Shown here in pieces: positions 46,507-55,186 of a stretch of DNA of 64,000 nucleotides. How positions within the stretch are numbered: position 1 is the stretch's first letter; each line of letters starts with the position of its first letter. Made by a program: the position numbers and the translations under genes. The stretch covers positions 1-64,000 of the forward strand of contig PCBK01000110.1 in the NCBI GenBank assembly GCA_002731275.1, in the 5' to 3' direction. Source of the DNA: Deltaproteobacteria bacterium. GTDB lineage: Bacteria; Myxococcota_C; UBA6777. The notes below the pieces were generated by a model. It made no database searches, was not told the origin of the DNA, and was given only the letters and a program-made list of their open reading frames with translations.

Positions 46507-47532
46507 AATCCCCAGCGCGAGGATACTGTCAGCGGTCGCTTTGATCGCCTCTTCAGGGAGGCGTGGTGTCCAGCCCAAGACCTCTTTGGCTTTTGTATGA
46601 TCGTATTCGCGCTTGACGCCCAGCTCCGTCAACACCATCCGGGTCTCTTGGTCGAAGAGCGCCATCAATCGAACAAAGATATTAGGCACCTCAAATGTCG
46701 GGAACTTCTTCTTGTAGGTGGGATAGGCACCACGTAGATACTTCGCGACCTCGATCGCCCAACGGAACCCACTATCCGCAAGAAAGCGCTGACCAGGCGC
46801 ATCAGGTGACGTCATCGCCCGGATATGCAGGTCTGCAACATCTCGCACGTCGACGATCCCAAAGCCGAGCTTTGGTGCTGCCGGAAAATCACCATCAAAC
46901 ATCTTCTTCACCAACAACGAAGATGTCCCGTAATCCTCCTCCAATAGCGGCCCAAGGACAAGTGTGGGCAAAATGGTCACAAATTCGAGCTTTGATTGAC
47001 TCACCTCTAACGCATCCCACGCGGCTTTCTCTGCGAGCATTTTGCTACGAATATAGGCCGTTGTGTCCTTCAAGTCTTTGGGGTTGGTCCAATCTTTCTC
47101 CGTAAAGAGTCGACTCTTTTCCTCGTGACCATATGCGACAGCCGCAGCTGACGAGGTCATCACCATGCGTTTGACGTTGTGTCGTTCAGCAGCCTTGAGA
47201 ACGTTGAGCGCACCATCTCGTGCAGGGACGATCAACTCCTGGTCATCTTTTGGGTTAGCCCGTGGCAATGGAGAGGCGATGTGAAGGACATAATCAACCC
47301 CCTCCATCGCCGCATCCCAGGATTCAGGTTGAGTGAGCTCGGCCTGTGCAAAAGAGAGTAACTCCGTCCCAACGGATTTTCCGATGACTTCCTTGATCGA
47401 TTCACTGCGCGAAAGCTTTCGCATCGTCCCACGAACCTGATACCCTTGCCGCAATAACTCGACTGCAATGTGTGAACCAATAAAACCTGTTACACCTGTG
47501 ACCAAAACCAATGTATCCGCGGGATTCGACAT
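46498..47532 (-). CDS. NAD-dependent epimerase / dihydroflavonol-4-reductase-like extended SDR
   Basis: A 344-residue Rossmann-fold oxidoreductase. VTGVTGFIGSHI near residue 11 is the extended-SDR TGxxGxxG motif, HIASPLP the NAD-binding block, and YIRSK near 165 the YxxxK catalytic pair, with Ser in MTSSAAAVAYG upstream. The layout is that of dihydroflavonol reductases and related 3-beta-hydroxysteroid or aldehyde reductases, which reduce ketones or aldehydes with NAD(P)H. The start at 47532 has GAGGAG seven bases upstream; TTG at 47535 is less likely. It stands alone, converging on the efflux operon. Confidence 0.85.
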   Translation of the reverse strand: MSNPADTLVLVTGVTGFIGSHIAVELLRQGYQVRGTMRKLSRSESIKEVIGKSVGTELLSFAQAELTQPESWDAAMEGVDYVLHIASPLPRANPKDDQELIVPARDGALNVLKAAERHNVKRMVMTSSAAAVAYGHEEKSRLFTEKDWTNPKDLKDTTAYIRSKMLAEKAAWDALEVSQSKLEFVTILPTLVLGPLLEEDYGTSSLLVKKMFDGDFPAAPKLGFGIVDVRDVADLHIRAMTSPDAPGQRFLADSGFRWAIEVAKYLRGAYPTYKKKFPTFEVPNIFVRLMALFDQETRMVLTELGVKREYDHTKAKEVLGWTPRLPEEAIKATADSILALGISK

Positions 47533-47623
47533 CAACTCACTCCTCTCTGTTCACAAACACTGCCACAAAAATCATGCAGGAACCTAACCACCCCTATACG
47601 CCTTTGTCAACTCAACCCACCAC

Positions 47624-47951
47624 TTTTTTGGGCAAGTTGCCACTTGCCCCTTCTTCTGCCGCGCTTTTTTTGGGCAAGTTACCACTTGCCCCTTCTAACG
47701 GGGATGCGCGGGCATCCCCTGGCTCGCTTTTTTGGGCAAGTTTCCACTTGCCCCTTCTAACGGGGATGCGCAGACACCCCCTGGCGCGCTTTTTGGGCAA
47801 GTTGCCACTTGCCCCTTCTTCTGGATCGTTTTTTTGGGCAAGTTTCCACTTGCCCCTTCTAACGGGGATGCACGGGCATCCCCTGGCGCGCTCCGCTTGC
47901 CTTCCCCTCCTGTTGACGCCTTCGGCGTATACTGCCGCACTTCGTTTGCCC
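47624..47951 (+). repeat. Mosaic palindromic repeat array, locus 3
   Basis: Fills most of the gap between the reductase and PHA synthase genes. GGGCAAGT-type palindromes occur at 47630-47649, 47672-47691, 47734-47753, 47795-47814 and 47836-47855, with loop variants tgcc, tacc and ttcc. GGGGATGC-type palindromes sit at 47700-47719 and 47864-47883, plus a broken one near 47762. The array ends with ACGCC-ttc-GGCGT (47916-47928). Units are separated by CCTTCTTCTGCCGCGCTTT-like or CCTTCTAAC linkers, so two unit types alternate. I see no gene here; the open frame through it is a consequence of the repeats. Confidence 0.88.
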
Positions 47952-48068
47952 TTTTGGTACAGGTTGTTAGATGAATTCCCAATGTTCTCCGAAAATGCAG
48001 CAACACCTCGACAAAATACCACCCATTGTATATACCATCTCAACATATACCCACAAAAGGAGCATGGG

Positions 48069-49856
48069 ATGAGTACAACACAAGAAGAGAAAGACAATCC
48101 GCTTGTACAGCGCACCCTCGGTAGCCTCTTCCAGAAGGTCAAGTCCTCTGGTGCCAAATGGCTCCCAACAGCCCTCTCGACGATTCCAAAAGATCCAGAG
48201 GCGATGATGCAATTTTGGGCGCAAGTCTGGACAAGACCTGCGCTGCTCACACAATTCTGGCTGGAGTTTGCCTCAGCCTACCAATACGAACAACTCCAAT
48301 GGTGGGAGCAAGTCCTCAAACTCAACGATAAAGACGATGAACACGCTCACAAAAAACAAGATCGACGCTTTCGACACAAAGCCTGGAAAAAGAGTCCCAC
48401 CTTCGACTTTATCAAACGCTCCTACCTCGTAACAGCCGAACTATACATTAAGATTGCGGAGACAACACCTCTTCAAGGAGAAGCCAAAGAGAAGGTCCAG
48501 TTCTACACCCAGTCTTTTGTCGACGCGATGTCTCCCTCTAACTTCATCCTGACCAACCCAGAAGTCATCCAAGAAGCCGTCAACACCAAAGGCAAGAGTC
48601 TGCTTCGGGGATTTCAGAATTTGTTGAGCGATGTCAAACAACGACGCATCACGCTCACCAACGAAGAGGCTTTTCACGTCGGCGACAATCTCGCGACAAC
48701 ACCCGGTGCTGTGGTCTTTCAAAACCGCCTCTTTCAGCTCATCCAGTACAATCCCACAACCGAGCAGGTCCACGAACGCCCACTGTTGATCATCCCACCT
48801 TGTATCAACAAATACTACGTGCTCGATCTCAAGGAGAGCAATTCATACGTCAAGTGGGCGACGGAGCAAGGCCACACGGTCTTCATTATGTCCTGGGTGA
48901 ATGCAACAAAAGACCTCAAGGACGCAGGTTGGGATGAATTTGTGACAGAAGGTGTGTGTAAGGCGATCGAGGTGACAAAGGATATCTGTTCACAAGAGAC
49001 GATCAACGCGGTCTCGTGGTGTGTAGGCGGGACACTGACGGCGACAGCGCTTGCCTGGATGGCCAAAAGAGGAGAGAAGCCACTGGAGTCGATCACCTTC
49101 TTGACGACGTTGTTGGACTTTTCGGATCCAGGACAGGTCGATGTCTTTTTGACCCCCGAAGAAGTCAGCAAACGCGCCAAAAAAGTCGCAAAAGACGGTG
49201 TGTTCTCAGGCAAGCAGATGGCGATGGGCTTTAACATGCTCAGAGCAAACGACCTGATTTGGTCCTACGTCGTGAACAATTATCTCTTGGGTAAGACCCC
49301 TCCTCCTTTTGACCTCTTGTACTGGAACTCCGATCCCACGAATCTTCCGGCCAAGATGTACAATTCGTATATCCAAACATTGTATTTGAAGAACAAGCTG
49401 ATCAAGGGAGCCTTCAAGGTGAAGGGCGAGGTCATCAAGTTAGCGGATATAGAGACACCATGTTACTTTTTCTCGGCGATCAATGACCACATCGCCCCCT
49501 GGAAAACGACCTATACAGGTGCGCTTGAGTTATCTGGCCCAAAGACGTTCGTGCTGGGGCAGAGCGGACACATTGCAGGCGTGGTCAACCATCCATCCAA
49601 AAACAAACGAGGGTATTGGACACAAGAGAAGTTGGCGAAGACACCTGATATATGGTTTGAGCAGACGACAGCCCATGAGGGAAGCTGGTGGCCTCACTGG
49701 AACGATTGGGTGCGTTCATTTACAGGAGAAAGTATCCCAGCGCGTAATGTCCTGGGCACAGAAAAGTATCCCCCACTCGAAGACGCACCAGGAACCTACG
49801 TCCGTGTCAATTGCGATGGTGTTGTCGAAACATCAGAAGCTACAAAAGAACGCTGA
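48069..49856 (+). CDS. phaC: Class I polyhydroxyalkanoate synthase
   Basis: A 595-residue alpha/beta-hydrolase-type polymerase that builds polyhydroxyalkanoate from (R)-3-hydroxyacyl-CoA on storage granules. The nucleophile box is S316-W-C318-V-G320, followed by GTL; the catalytic Asp lies in INDHIAPW and the His in SGHIAGVVNHP. Other family blocks are LIIPPCINKYYVLDL, FIMSWVN and YWNSDPTNLPA. Length and N-terminal domain fit class I. The first position of the GxCxG box is Ser rather than Gly. The start at 48069 has AAGGAG six bases upstream. There is no phaA, phaB or phasin gene beside it, and it sits between two same-direction palindromic repeat arrays. Confidence 0.92.
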   Translation: MSTTQEEKDNPLVQRTLGSLFQKVKSSGAKWLPTALSTIPKDPEAMMQFWAQVWTRPALLTQFWLEFASAYQYEQLQWWEQVLKLNDKDDEHAHKKQDRRFRHKAWKKSPTFDFIKRSYLVTAELYIKIAETTPLQGEAKEKVQFYTQSFVDAMSPSNFILTNPEVIQEAVNTKGKSLLRGFQNLLSDVKQRRITLTNEEAFHVGDNLATTPGAVVFQNRLFQLIQYNPTTEQVHERPLLIIPPCINKYYVLDLKESNSYVKWATEQGHTVFIMSWVNATKDLKDAGWDEFVTEGVCKAIEVTKDICSQETINAVSWCVGGTLTATALAWMAKRGEKPLESITFLTTLLDFSDPGQVDVFLTPEEVSKRAKKVAKDGVFSGKQMAMGFNMLRANDLIWSYVVNNYLLGKTPPPFDLLYWNSDPTNLPAKMYNSYIQTLYLKNKLIKGAFKVKGEVIKLADIETPCYFFSAINDHIAPWKTTYTGALELSGPKTFVLGQSGHIAGVVNHPSKNKRGYWTQEKLAKTPDIWFEQTTAHEGSWWPHWNDWVRSFTGESIPARNVLGTEKYPPLEDAPGTYVRVNCDGVVETSEATKER

Positions 49857-49861
49857 CTCCC

Positions 49862-50152
49862 TTTTTTGGGATGTCTTTTTTGGGCCACTTGCCACTTGCC
49901 CTTATATACAGGCGAGTTGCCACTCGCCCCTTCTTCTCTTCTGCCACGCTTTGCTTGCCCCTGCTTTGGGCAAGCTTCCACTTGCCCCTTCTTCTGCCGC
50001 GCTTTTTTGGGCAAGTTGCCACTTGCCCCTTCTTCTGCCGCGCTTTTTTGGGCAAGTTGCCACTTGCCCCTTCTTCTAACGGGGATGCACGGGCATCCCC
50101 TGGCGCGCTTCGCTTGCCTTCCCTTCCTGTTGACGCCTTCGGCGTGGTTGAC
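49862..50152 (+). repeat. Mosaic palindromic repeat array, locus 4
   Basis: Lies between phaC and the Cys-rich lipoprotein gene. It contains GGCGAGT-tgcc-ACTCGCC (49911-49928), GGGCAAGC-ttcc-ACTTGCCC with one mismatch (49968-49987), two perfect GGGCAAGT-type palindromes (50009-50028, 50050-50069), GGGGATGC-acgg-GCATCCCC (50081-50100) and ACGCC-ttc-GGCGT (50133-50145). The left end shares CCCTTATATAC followed by the GGCGAGT palindrome with locus 2. No gene is seen in the rest of the gap up to 50343. Confidence 0.88.
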
Positions 50153-50343
50153 GTATCCGTGCGAAACAAAACATCATTGGCAAATTTGACGGATTTTTTT
50201 GTTTTTCAGGCAACCCTTATGCCAAAGCAAAAGTCTCTTACAATGGAACAGGCAAAACTGTTTCCATTTGTTCGGTAAAAAGTCCGCAACGAACAGAATG
50301 GATTTGGCCTTTGTAACCAAATCACAATGAAAGGAAGAATGTC

Positions 50344-50793
50344 ATGCAGACGTTGAAAAAAGCTGGAATGTTGATCATTGTATCGTTGATTTTGGGACTC
50401 GCGTTTGGTGCGGGTTGTGGTGACAACAAAACAACCAACGAAAAAACGACCACTGAGAAAAGCACAACAGATGGTGGCTCAAGCACCCCTGATACCACTT
50501 CAAATACTCCTGATACCACTTCAAATACCGAGAAGGAGGAGAACGAAGCCTGTACGGCTGGCAATTGCACACAGACTTGCGCTGAGAACACGAGCTGTAA
50601 CCGAACGTGCGAGGGCGGCGGTTGTAAACAAACCTGTCCCAAGGGTGGGACTTGTAACTTTACTTGTACTGGAGGGAATTGCGAACAAACTTGCGGTGCA
50701 GACTCTACGAGTTGTCAGTTCACTTGTACAACTGGAGATTGCACCCAAGAGTGTAACAGTGTGTGTGTCTGTGTAGCTGGTGTGTGTACCTGA
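50344..50793 (+). CDS. Small Cys/Thr-rich lipoprotein
   Basis: A 149-residue exported lipoprotein with lipobox FGAGC (Cys near residue 25). Residues about 28-65 are a Thr/Ser/Glu linker containing a duplicated DTTSNTPDTTSNT element. The last 80 residues hold about 20 Cys in a repeating C-x2..4-C pattern (NCTQTCAENTSCNRTC and similar), suggesting a disulfide-knotted, low-complexity ladder. No named family is recognised. AAAGGAAG precedes the start. It sits alone between a palindromic repeat array and a convergent gene. A surface or periplasmic structural role is possible but only inferred. Confidence 0.75.
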   Translation: MQTLKKAGMLIIVSLILGLAFGAGCGDNKTTNEKTTTEKSTTDGGSSTPDTTSNTPDTTSNTEKEENEACTAGNCTQTCAENTSCNRTCEGGGCKQTCPKGGTCNFTCTGGNCEQTCGADSTSCQFTCTTGDCTQECNSVCVCVAGVCT

Positions 50794-50964
50794 TTCCCTC
50801 CTCGATTCTCCCACTCTCCCCAAAAAACCTCTTCTCAAACTCAAAAAGATGTCAGAATGTTGTCAGACTGTTCTCTGGAGTTTGCAAGTCAAAAAGAAAT
50901 GTAGAGGGGGTCCTTAGCAGAGGAAGTATATCCTTGTAGCTTGTTGGCACCCCAAATAGGCTTT

Positions 50965-51687
50965 TTACAAGCACGAATCAGATGTCCCACGCACAGCAGG
51001 ACCACAGTTTGGTGGCAAATTTGCAATCACGAGGCTCACTGACTCGCTCGCATCGCCCTTTCCCAGAAGCTCTCCATTGTGTGTACGTACATCATATGAG
51101 CCGTCCAACAAAGGTTCGACAAAGGGAATATCAGTTGTGTACGGATAGCCAGTGCATCGGCTCAAGCAAAATCTGTTCATGCTCGTGTAGGGGAACAACA
51201 GCCTCAACTGGGTGTGCTTTGCAGCCTCCTCAACAAAGGGGAACAATGCAGGGGAGGATTTGTCCATCGTGTCCAGATACATCGTCCACTGGGCTTCGAC
51301 CTCTTTGCCTTCGTCGTAGATCCGAGCTTTTTCTTGTAGCTCTACAAACGAAAGCTGTTGGAGTTGATCAAGGTCGCAGTGTTGAAAAACCCAGCGTTCA
51401 ATGGCCATCACTGTATCTTCAAGGCTCGAAGTTTGGCCATTTGCAAAGGCAACACCATCGCGCCAAAAATCAGACAGAAACAGTCTCTCCTCCAAAGCCA
51501 TAGAGACCTGGCAAGAGTAGTTTTCATACTGGATGTAGCTGTAGGCCGAGGGTTGAACCCCCTCAGGAAAAGGAGACACGGACAACAAAGAGTTGGATGG
51601 TTGGAGTCGGTTGCTGATCGCAGAATGAAGTCCCCCAACGGACGAAGTATCCAGATACAAATCAACATCATTACTTGAACTGCTCAC
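50965..51687 (-). CDS. DUF6193-like protein, unknown function
   Basis: A 240-residue soluble protein. The C-terminal block FPYTSMNRFCLSRCTGYPYTTDIPFVEPL with the following DGSYDV resembles the DUF6193 family, whose members end with an 'fPfTSh..l.FSrctgyPy..d.P' core; the role is not established. The start is taken at GTG 51687, which has AAGGAG eight bases upstream. The frame stays open 44 codons further but those codons are Cys/Arg-rich and lack a ribosome-binding site. It follows the Rpn-type gene on the same strand after 332 bases. Confidence 0.6.
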   Translation of the reverse strand: MSSSSNDVDLYLDTSSVGGLHSAISNRLQPSNSLLSVSPFPEGVQPSAYSYIQYENYSCQVSMALEERLFLSDFWRDGVAFANGQTSSLEDTVMAIERWVFQHCDLDQLQQLSFVELQEKARIYDEGKEVEAQWTMYLDTMDKSSPALFPFVEEAAKHTQLRLLFPYTSMNRFCLSRCTGYPYTTDIPFVEPLLDGSYDVRTHNGELLGKGDASESVSLVIANLPPNCGPAVRGTSDSCL

Positions 51688-52019
51688 CTCGTGCTCTCCT
51701 TCTCTTTTTGTGTTTACAATACCGAAATCTATTGGTCTTCTCAACACCGACTTTGGTCTTTCATCTTCGTTGTCACTTCTCTGGGGGACAATGATTCCGC
51801 AACAGCATCTGCTCAACATAACCGTTCAGGGGGTGGGCAAGAGAGAATCAACTGCCGAATATATCCGGAACAAATACCATAAGCATGTTCCTTTGGAGTT
51901 TTCCCACTGCTTGATTCTGGACGCTTGTTGAGGGAGTTGCTTCGGGTGAGGAAAATCGACGTTTGGAGTTGTGAGGGGTTTTGGGGTCTTCCAAGCAAAA
52001 AAGTCGTTTGGAAAAAGCC
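51688..52019. other. Intergenic stretch between the Rpn-type and DUF6193-like genes
   Basis: Gap of 332 bases. I see no gene, strong hairpin or repeat of the palindrome family. The bases next to 51687 stay in frame with the downstream gene up to 51819 but lack initiation signals. Confidence 0.5.
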
Positions 52020-53027
52020 TTAGTCTTTGAGTTGTTCGATGTCTTGGAGAGAGATGTTGAGGATGTCAGAGATTTGTTGGGCTGGTACGTTGGCCTCAAG
52101 CATCAGCTTTGCGCTTTTCAACAGACCAATTTGCTCGCCTGTTTGGATGCCTTTCTCCAGACCTGCCTGTTCGCCCTCGACTCGGCCTTGTTCGAGACCT
52201 TTCTCAAGACCAGCTTGTTCACCTTTTTCAAAACCGGCTTGCTCACCCTCGGCTCGACCTTGTTCAAGTCCTTCCTGTAGGCCTTCTTTGAAGGAGGCAG
52301 AAAAACCAGTGAGCCAACGGCGGATGGCGTTGATACGATCTTCGACTTCCCAGCGAAATTCCTCATTGGCACCGAGTCTTTCGAGTTCCTGGTATGCGTC
52401 TTGAAATTCGGGATGTTGTTCTTCCCATTTTTTGATGATGTCTTTGTCCAATTTCGTACCCTCCTTGAACAGGCACAACCACTTGTCGAGCAAAGTATGT
52501 GCATTTTCTGGTGTCGTGTCAAAGCCCGCCAAACTGATGAAGTGGATCGCCATCCCGTCTGTCAATGGAAAATGCTGTTTTTGTTCGAGCAACAAAAAGC
52601 AGTGGTGATATCCTGGCTTGTCCTTGAACATCGCGAAGTTCGTGATCACGATCGAGTACACAGGTTGTAACTTGTCGTACTTTTCGCCACTTTCGAGCTG
52701 TGAAGCCGACAAGCGCGACCAATAGTACAAGACTCGCTCCGCGAAGAACTTCTCGTTGGCGACCTGGACTTCGACGTGATAGAGCTTTCCCTTTTTGTCG
52801 CGGACTTTGAGATCCATCACTGGATGTTTGTCGGTCCTCCATTCGATCTGCGATTCTGGATTCAGAATGTCGATCTCGTCGATTGGTGCAGCCCCCTCTG
52901 GGATGAGTACCGCATCCAATAAACTTCGGAGCAATCGTTTGTTGCGCTCATCCCCGAAGATGCGCTTGAACACGATATCAATGCATGGTGTCAGTATAAT
53001 GGACTTGTTTTGCTGTTCTTCTATCAT
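52020..53027 (-). CDS. Rpn/PD-(D/E)XK family nuclease (recombination-promoting type)
   Basis: A 335-residue protein of the Rpn/transposase_31 type. It opens with the family block ILTPCIDIVFKRIFGDERN, and the PD-(D/E)XK catalytic core is read as Asp72 in VMDLKVRD with E86-x-Q88 in YHVEVQV. Family members are Mg-dependent DNA endonucleases that promote RecA-independent recombination; some behave as horizontally spread toxins or defence genes. Residues about 250-305 are a string of EGEQAG/EKGLEQG-type units, coded by near-repeats at 52130-52280, as is common and variable in this family. A short helical tail follows. ATG 53027 is the family start; the preceding bases show only a weak GGGGGA site. 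Confidence 0.85.
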   Translation of the reverse strand: MIEEQQNKSIILTPCIDIVFKRIFGDERNKRLLRSLLDAVLIPEGAAPIDEIDILNPESQIEWRTDKHPVMDLKVRDKKGKLYHVEVQVANEKFFAERVLYYWSRLSASQLESGEKYDKLQPVYSIVITNFAMFKDKPGYHHCFLLLEQKQHFPLTDGMAIHFISLAGFDTTPENAHTLLDKWLCLFKEGTKLDKDIIKKWEEQHPEFQDAYQELERLGANEEFRWEVEDRINAIRRWLTGFSASFKEGLQEGLEQGRAEGEQAGFEKGEQAGLEKGLEQGRVEGEQAGLEKGIQTGEQIGLLKSAKLMLEANVPAQQISDILNISLQDIEQLKD

Positions 53028-53481
53028 GAAGAATCCCCCATCGCTCGGTCTCTACGAAAAGAAAATAGTCGAAAGGCACAAACAAGGAAGACGAATATCC
53101 GCTTTCTTGTCGTTGTAACCGAATGTTTGATATGAAAAGAGAGGTGTGTTTTCCCCTTGTTTTGTTTGTCCCCAGCGTCGCCTTTTGCGACGAACATCAA
53201 TGTGTGCCCTGTTTCTACCTTCGTCAAGGCCAAAAAAGCAGGAAAAAGAAGTGCTCAACTTGTTCTTCACAGCGTGGAAACTTATCACCAAAAAGACCGC
53301 TCCTAAAAAAGAAAGTCTACAGCGACAAGCATGAAAGAGTCGTATGTCGAGATATGACATGCCGGGCATTCAGGATGTGCACTGCCGATGCACATACAAA
53401 CACACGTCGACAAAGTACGGCAGGTAGCAAGCCGCACGTCATATTTCGATAGAAGGAACACCATCTCCAAGGGAGGAAATG
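53028..53481. other. Divergent intergenic region with palindromes
   Basis: A 454-base gap between divergently transcribed genes, so it must hold promoters for both. Visible inverted repeats are CGTCGC-cttt(t)-GCGACG near 53176, ATGCC-G-GGCAT (53359-53369), and ATGTGCA-ctgccga-TGCACAT (53375-53395). The last two sit about 90-120 bases upstream of the gene at 53482 and could be operator sites. An open frame of about 109 codons from 53123 has no ribosome-binding site and an odd composition, so I do not call it. Confidence 0.4.
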
Positions 53482-54198
53482 ATGCGATTGATGAGAATGT
53501 CAATGATTTACTTGTACGCAATGCTGGCCATCACAGGAGCATTCCTGGGCTTAACAGGGCTGTTCCAATGGAAGTTTGGACTCCTCCCAAGCTGGCTGTT
53601 TATCTCGTCGGCGTGGTCCCTTCCTGTCGCAATTGCCTCACTCCTGATCACACTGTTCGCGACCTACATGTACCAACGCGAAAAGAAGCAATTCCGAGCC
53701 TTCGACTTTGAACAACGCAAAAAAGAACGCAGCGAAATCCTCCTCGAATGGGCCGACAAAAAGAACCACTATATCCTTACATATAGTGGACTGTTTACAC
53801 CACACGCAGGGATCCTGTTCAATACCAAACAAGGCCTCCAGGGTGTCGATTTTATCGAAAAAAAGAGCTTGCTTGTCCTGAGCTTTGGCAAAGAGAACCC
53901 CAAACAAGTCCAATTCCTGATCCCCTCCACAACTCACAAGTACATCCCCAACGCCATCACCCGCTTGTGTGGTCGATACAGCCTCACCATCCCACAACAC
54001 ATCTCAGAAAAACACAAAAACATCCAGGCACACGTAGCACAACAACAAAAACCCATGAGCCTGCCACAACTTCAAACACTCGTGCTCAAACAACAACAGA
54101 TCATCCTCTCACTCGAATCACGACTCAAAAAACTCGAACAGCTCACAACCACACCACAAACACCACACAAAACCACCGCACCTTCTCGCCCAAATTGA
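53482..54198 (+). CDS. Two-helix membrane protein with coiled-coil tail, unknown function
   Basis: A 238-residue protein. Two membrane helices (about 7-27 and 38-60) are followed by a cytoplasmic domain of about 115 residues that looks beta-rich, with KNHYILTYSGLFTPHAGILF and a cluster around LSFGKENPKQVQFLIPSTTHKY. A C-terminal coiled coil (about 190-225, LQTLVLKQQQIILSLESRLKKLEQL) precedes a Thr/Pro-rich end. The fold of the middle domain could be PH-like (bacterial-PH), which is a weak suggestion. The start is the second of two adjacent ATGs, better spaced after GGGAGG. Confidence 0.7.
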   Translation: MRLMRMSMIYLYAMLAITGAFLGLTGLFQWKFGLLPSWLFISSAWSLPVAIASLLITLFATYMYQREKKQFRAFDFEQRKKERSEILLEWADKKNHYILTYSGLFTPHAGILFNTKQGLQGVDFIEKKSLLVLSFGKENPKQVQFLIPSTTHKYIPNAITRLCGRYSLTIPQHISEKHKNIQAHVAQQQKPMSLPQLQTLVLKQQQIILSLESRLKKLEQLTTTPQTPHKTTAPSRPN

Positions 54199-54280
54199 CC
54201 CACAAACACACTTCCAGTATGCTCCCCCAAACCATGCCATGAAGGCTATTGCAATCCCCCATACAAAAGGAAGTGTACAC

Positions 54281-55105
54281 GTGGCACAATCAAATCCCCA
54301 AACAATCTTGATCACCGGCGCAAGCACTGGTATTGGCTATGACGCCGCCAAACAGCTCGGGCAGATGGGCATGCATGTCATCGCTGGCGCACGCAAAGAC
54401 AGCGACATCGAACGACTCAATGCCCTCGATAACGTCACTGGTATCCGCCTCGACGTCACCAAACAAGAAGACAGAGACGAAGCCATCAAACACATCGAAG
54501 CCCTCGGAAATGGTCTTGATGTATTGATCAATAACGCTGGCATCGCCGTCGGTGCACCGATCATGGACGTCAGTGGCGACGATCTGCGTTGGCAATTCGA
54601 GGTGAATGTGTTCTGTCTCGTCGAGCTGACACAAGCGTGCTTCCCCTTCCTGCTCAAGAACAAAGGGCGTGTGATCAATATCAGCTCAATGGCCGGACGT
54701 ATGGTCATGCCATTCATGGCTCCCTATGCAATGAGCAAGTTCGCCGTCGAAGCCTTTACAGATGGTCTGCGTCGGGAACTTCGTCCCTTTGGACTCAAAG
54801 TCGTCGCGATCCAACCAGGCCCCATCAAAACCGCGATTTGGGACAAAACAGACCCCGAAACCTTACAGTACGCAGGCTCTCCCTTCGAAGACCGAGCGAG
54901 ACGAGCTGGCAAAATGTTGATCAAGGCTGGTCAAGAACAAAGCCTCCCCGTCGAGACTGTCACCCGTGTGATCAAACACGCGATCACCTCACGCTCACCA
55001 AAGACACGCTATATCGTGACGAAAGGTAAGTGGTTCCGCCTCTTCCTCAACAGCCTCCCAGACAAATGGATCGACGCTGTCCTCACACGGATCTTTCCAG
55101 AATAA
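54281..55105 (+). CDS. Short-chain dehydrogenase/reductase
   Basis: A 274-residue classical SDR. It carries LITGASTGIG at the NAD(P) site, NNAG in the LINNAGIAVG block, the catalytic Ser in NISSMAG, and Y-x-x-x-K in PYAMSK. The C-terminal part (KWFRLFLNSLPDKWIDAVLTRIF) resembles the membrane-associating end of retinol-dehydrogenase/17-beta-HSD-like SDRs, so a lipophilic alcohol or ketone substrate is plausible. The start is taken at GTG 54281 with GGAAG seven bases upstream; an ATG at 54239 adds 14 residues with no site. The gap to the next gene on the same strand is 81 bases. Confidence 0.87.
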   Translation: MAQSNPQTILITGASTGIGYDAAKQLGQMGMHVIAGARKDSDIERLNALDNVTGIRLDVTKQEDRDEAIKHIEALGNGLDVLINNAGIAVGAPIMDVSGDDLRWQFEVNVFCLVELTQACFPFLLKNKGRVINISSMAGRMVMPFMAPYAMSKFAVEAFTDGLRRELRPFGLKVVAIQPGPIKTAIWDKTDPETLQYAGSPFEDRARRAGKMLIKAGQEQSLPVETVTRVIKHAITSRSPKTRYIVTKGKWFRLFLNSLPDKWIDAVLTRIFPE

Positions 55106-55186
55106 ACCAACCACATTGACATCATAAAAGGACACTGTGTATCTTTCGGAGCGCCCTTTTCGACCCACACAAAAAGGAAGATACAC

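Noticed and set aside
47511-48068. Long N-terminal extension of the PHA synthase frame through the repeat array
   Set aside because: The extension encodes only translated repeats (LPLAPS-type), while ATG 48069 has AAGGAG and begins a normal PhaC N-terminus.
47624-50152. CRISPR array
   Set aside because: Repeats are palindromic units of two types with linkers of similar sequence rather than unique spacers, and there are no cas genes.
53123-53452. 109-codon frame starting with a signal-like segment
   Set aside because: No ribosome-binding site, very basic Cys/Arg-rich product, and it crosses the palindromes of a divergent control region.
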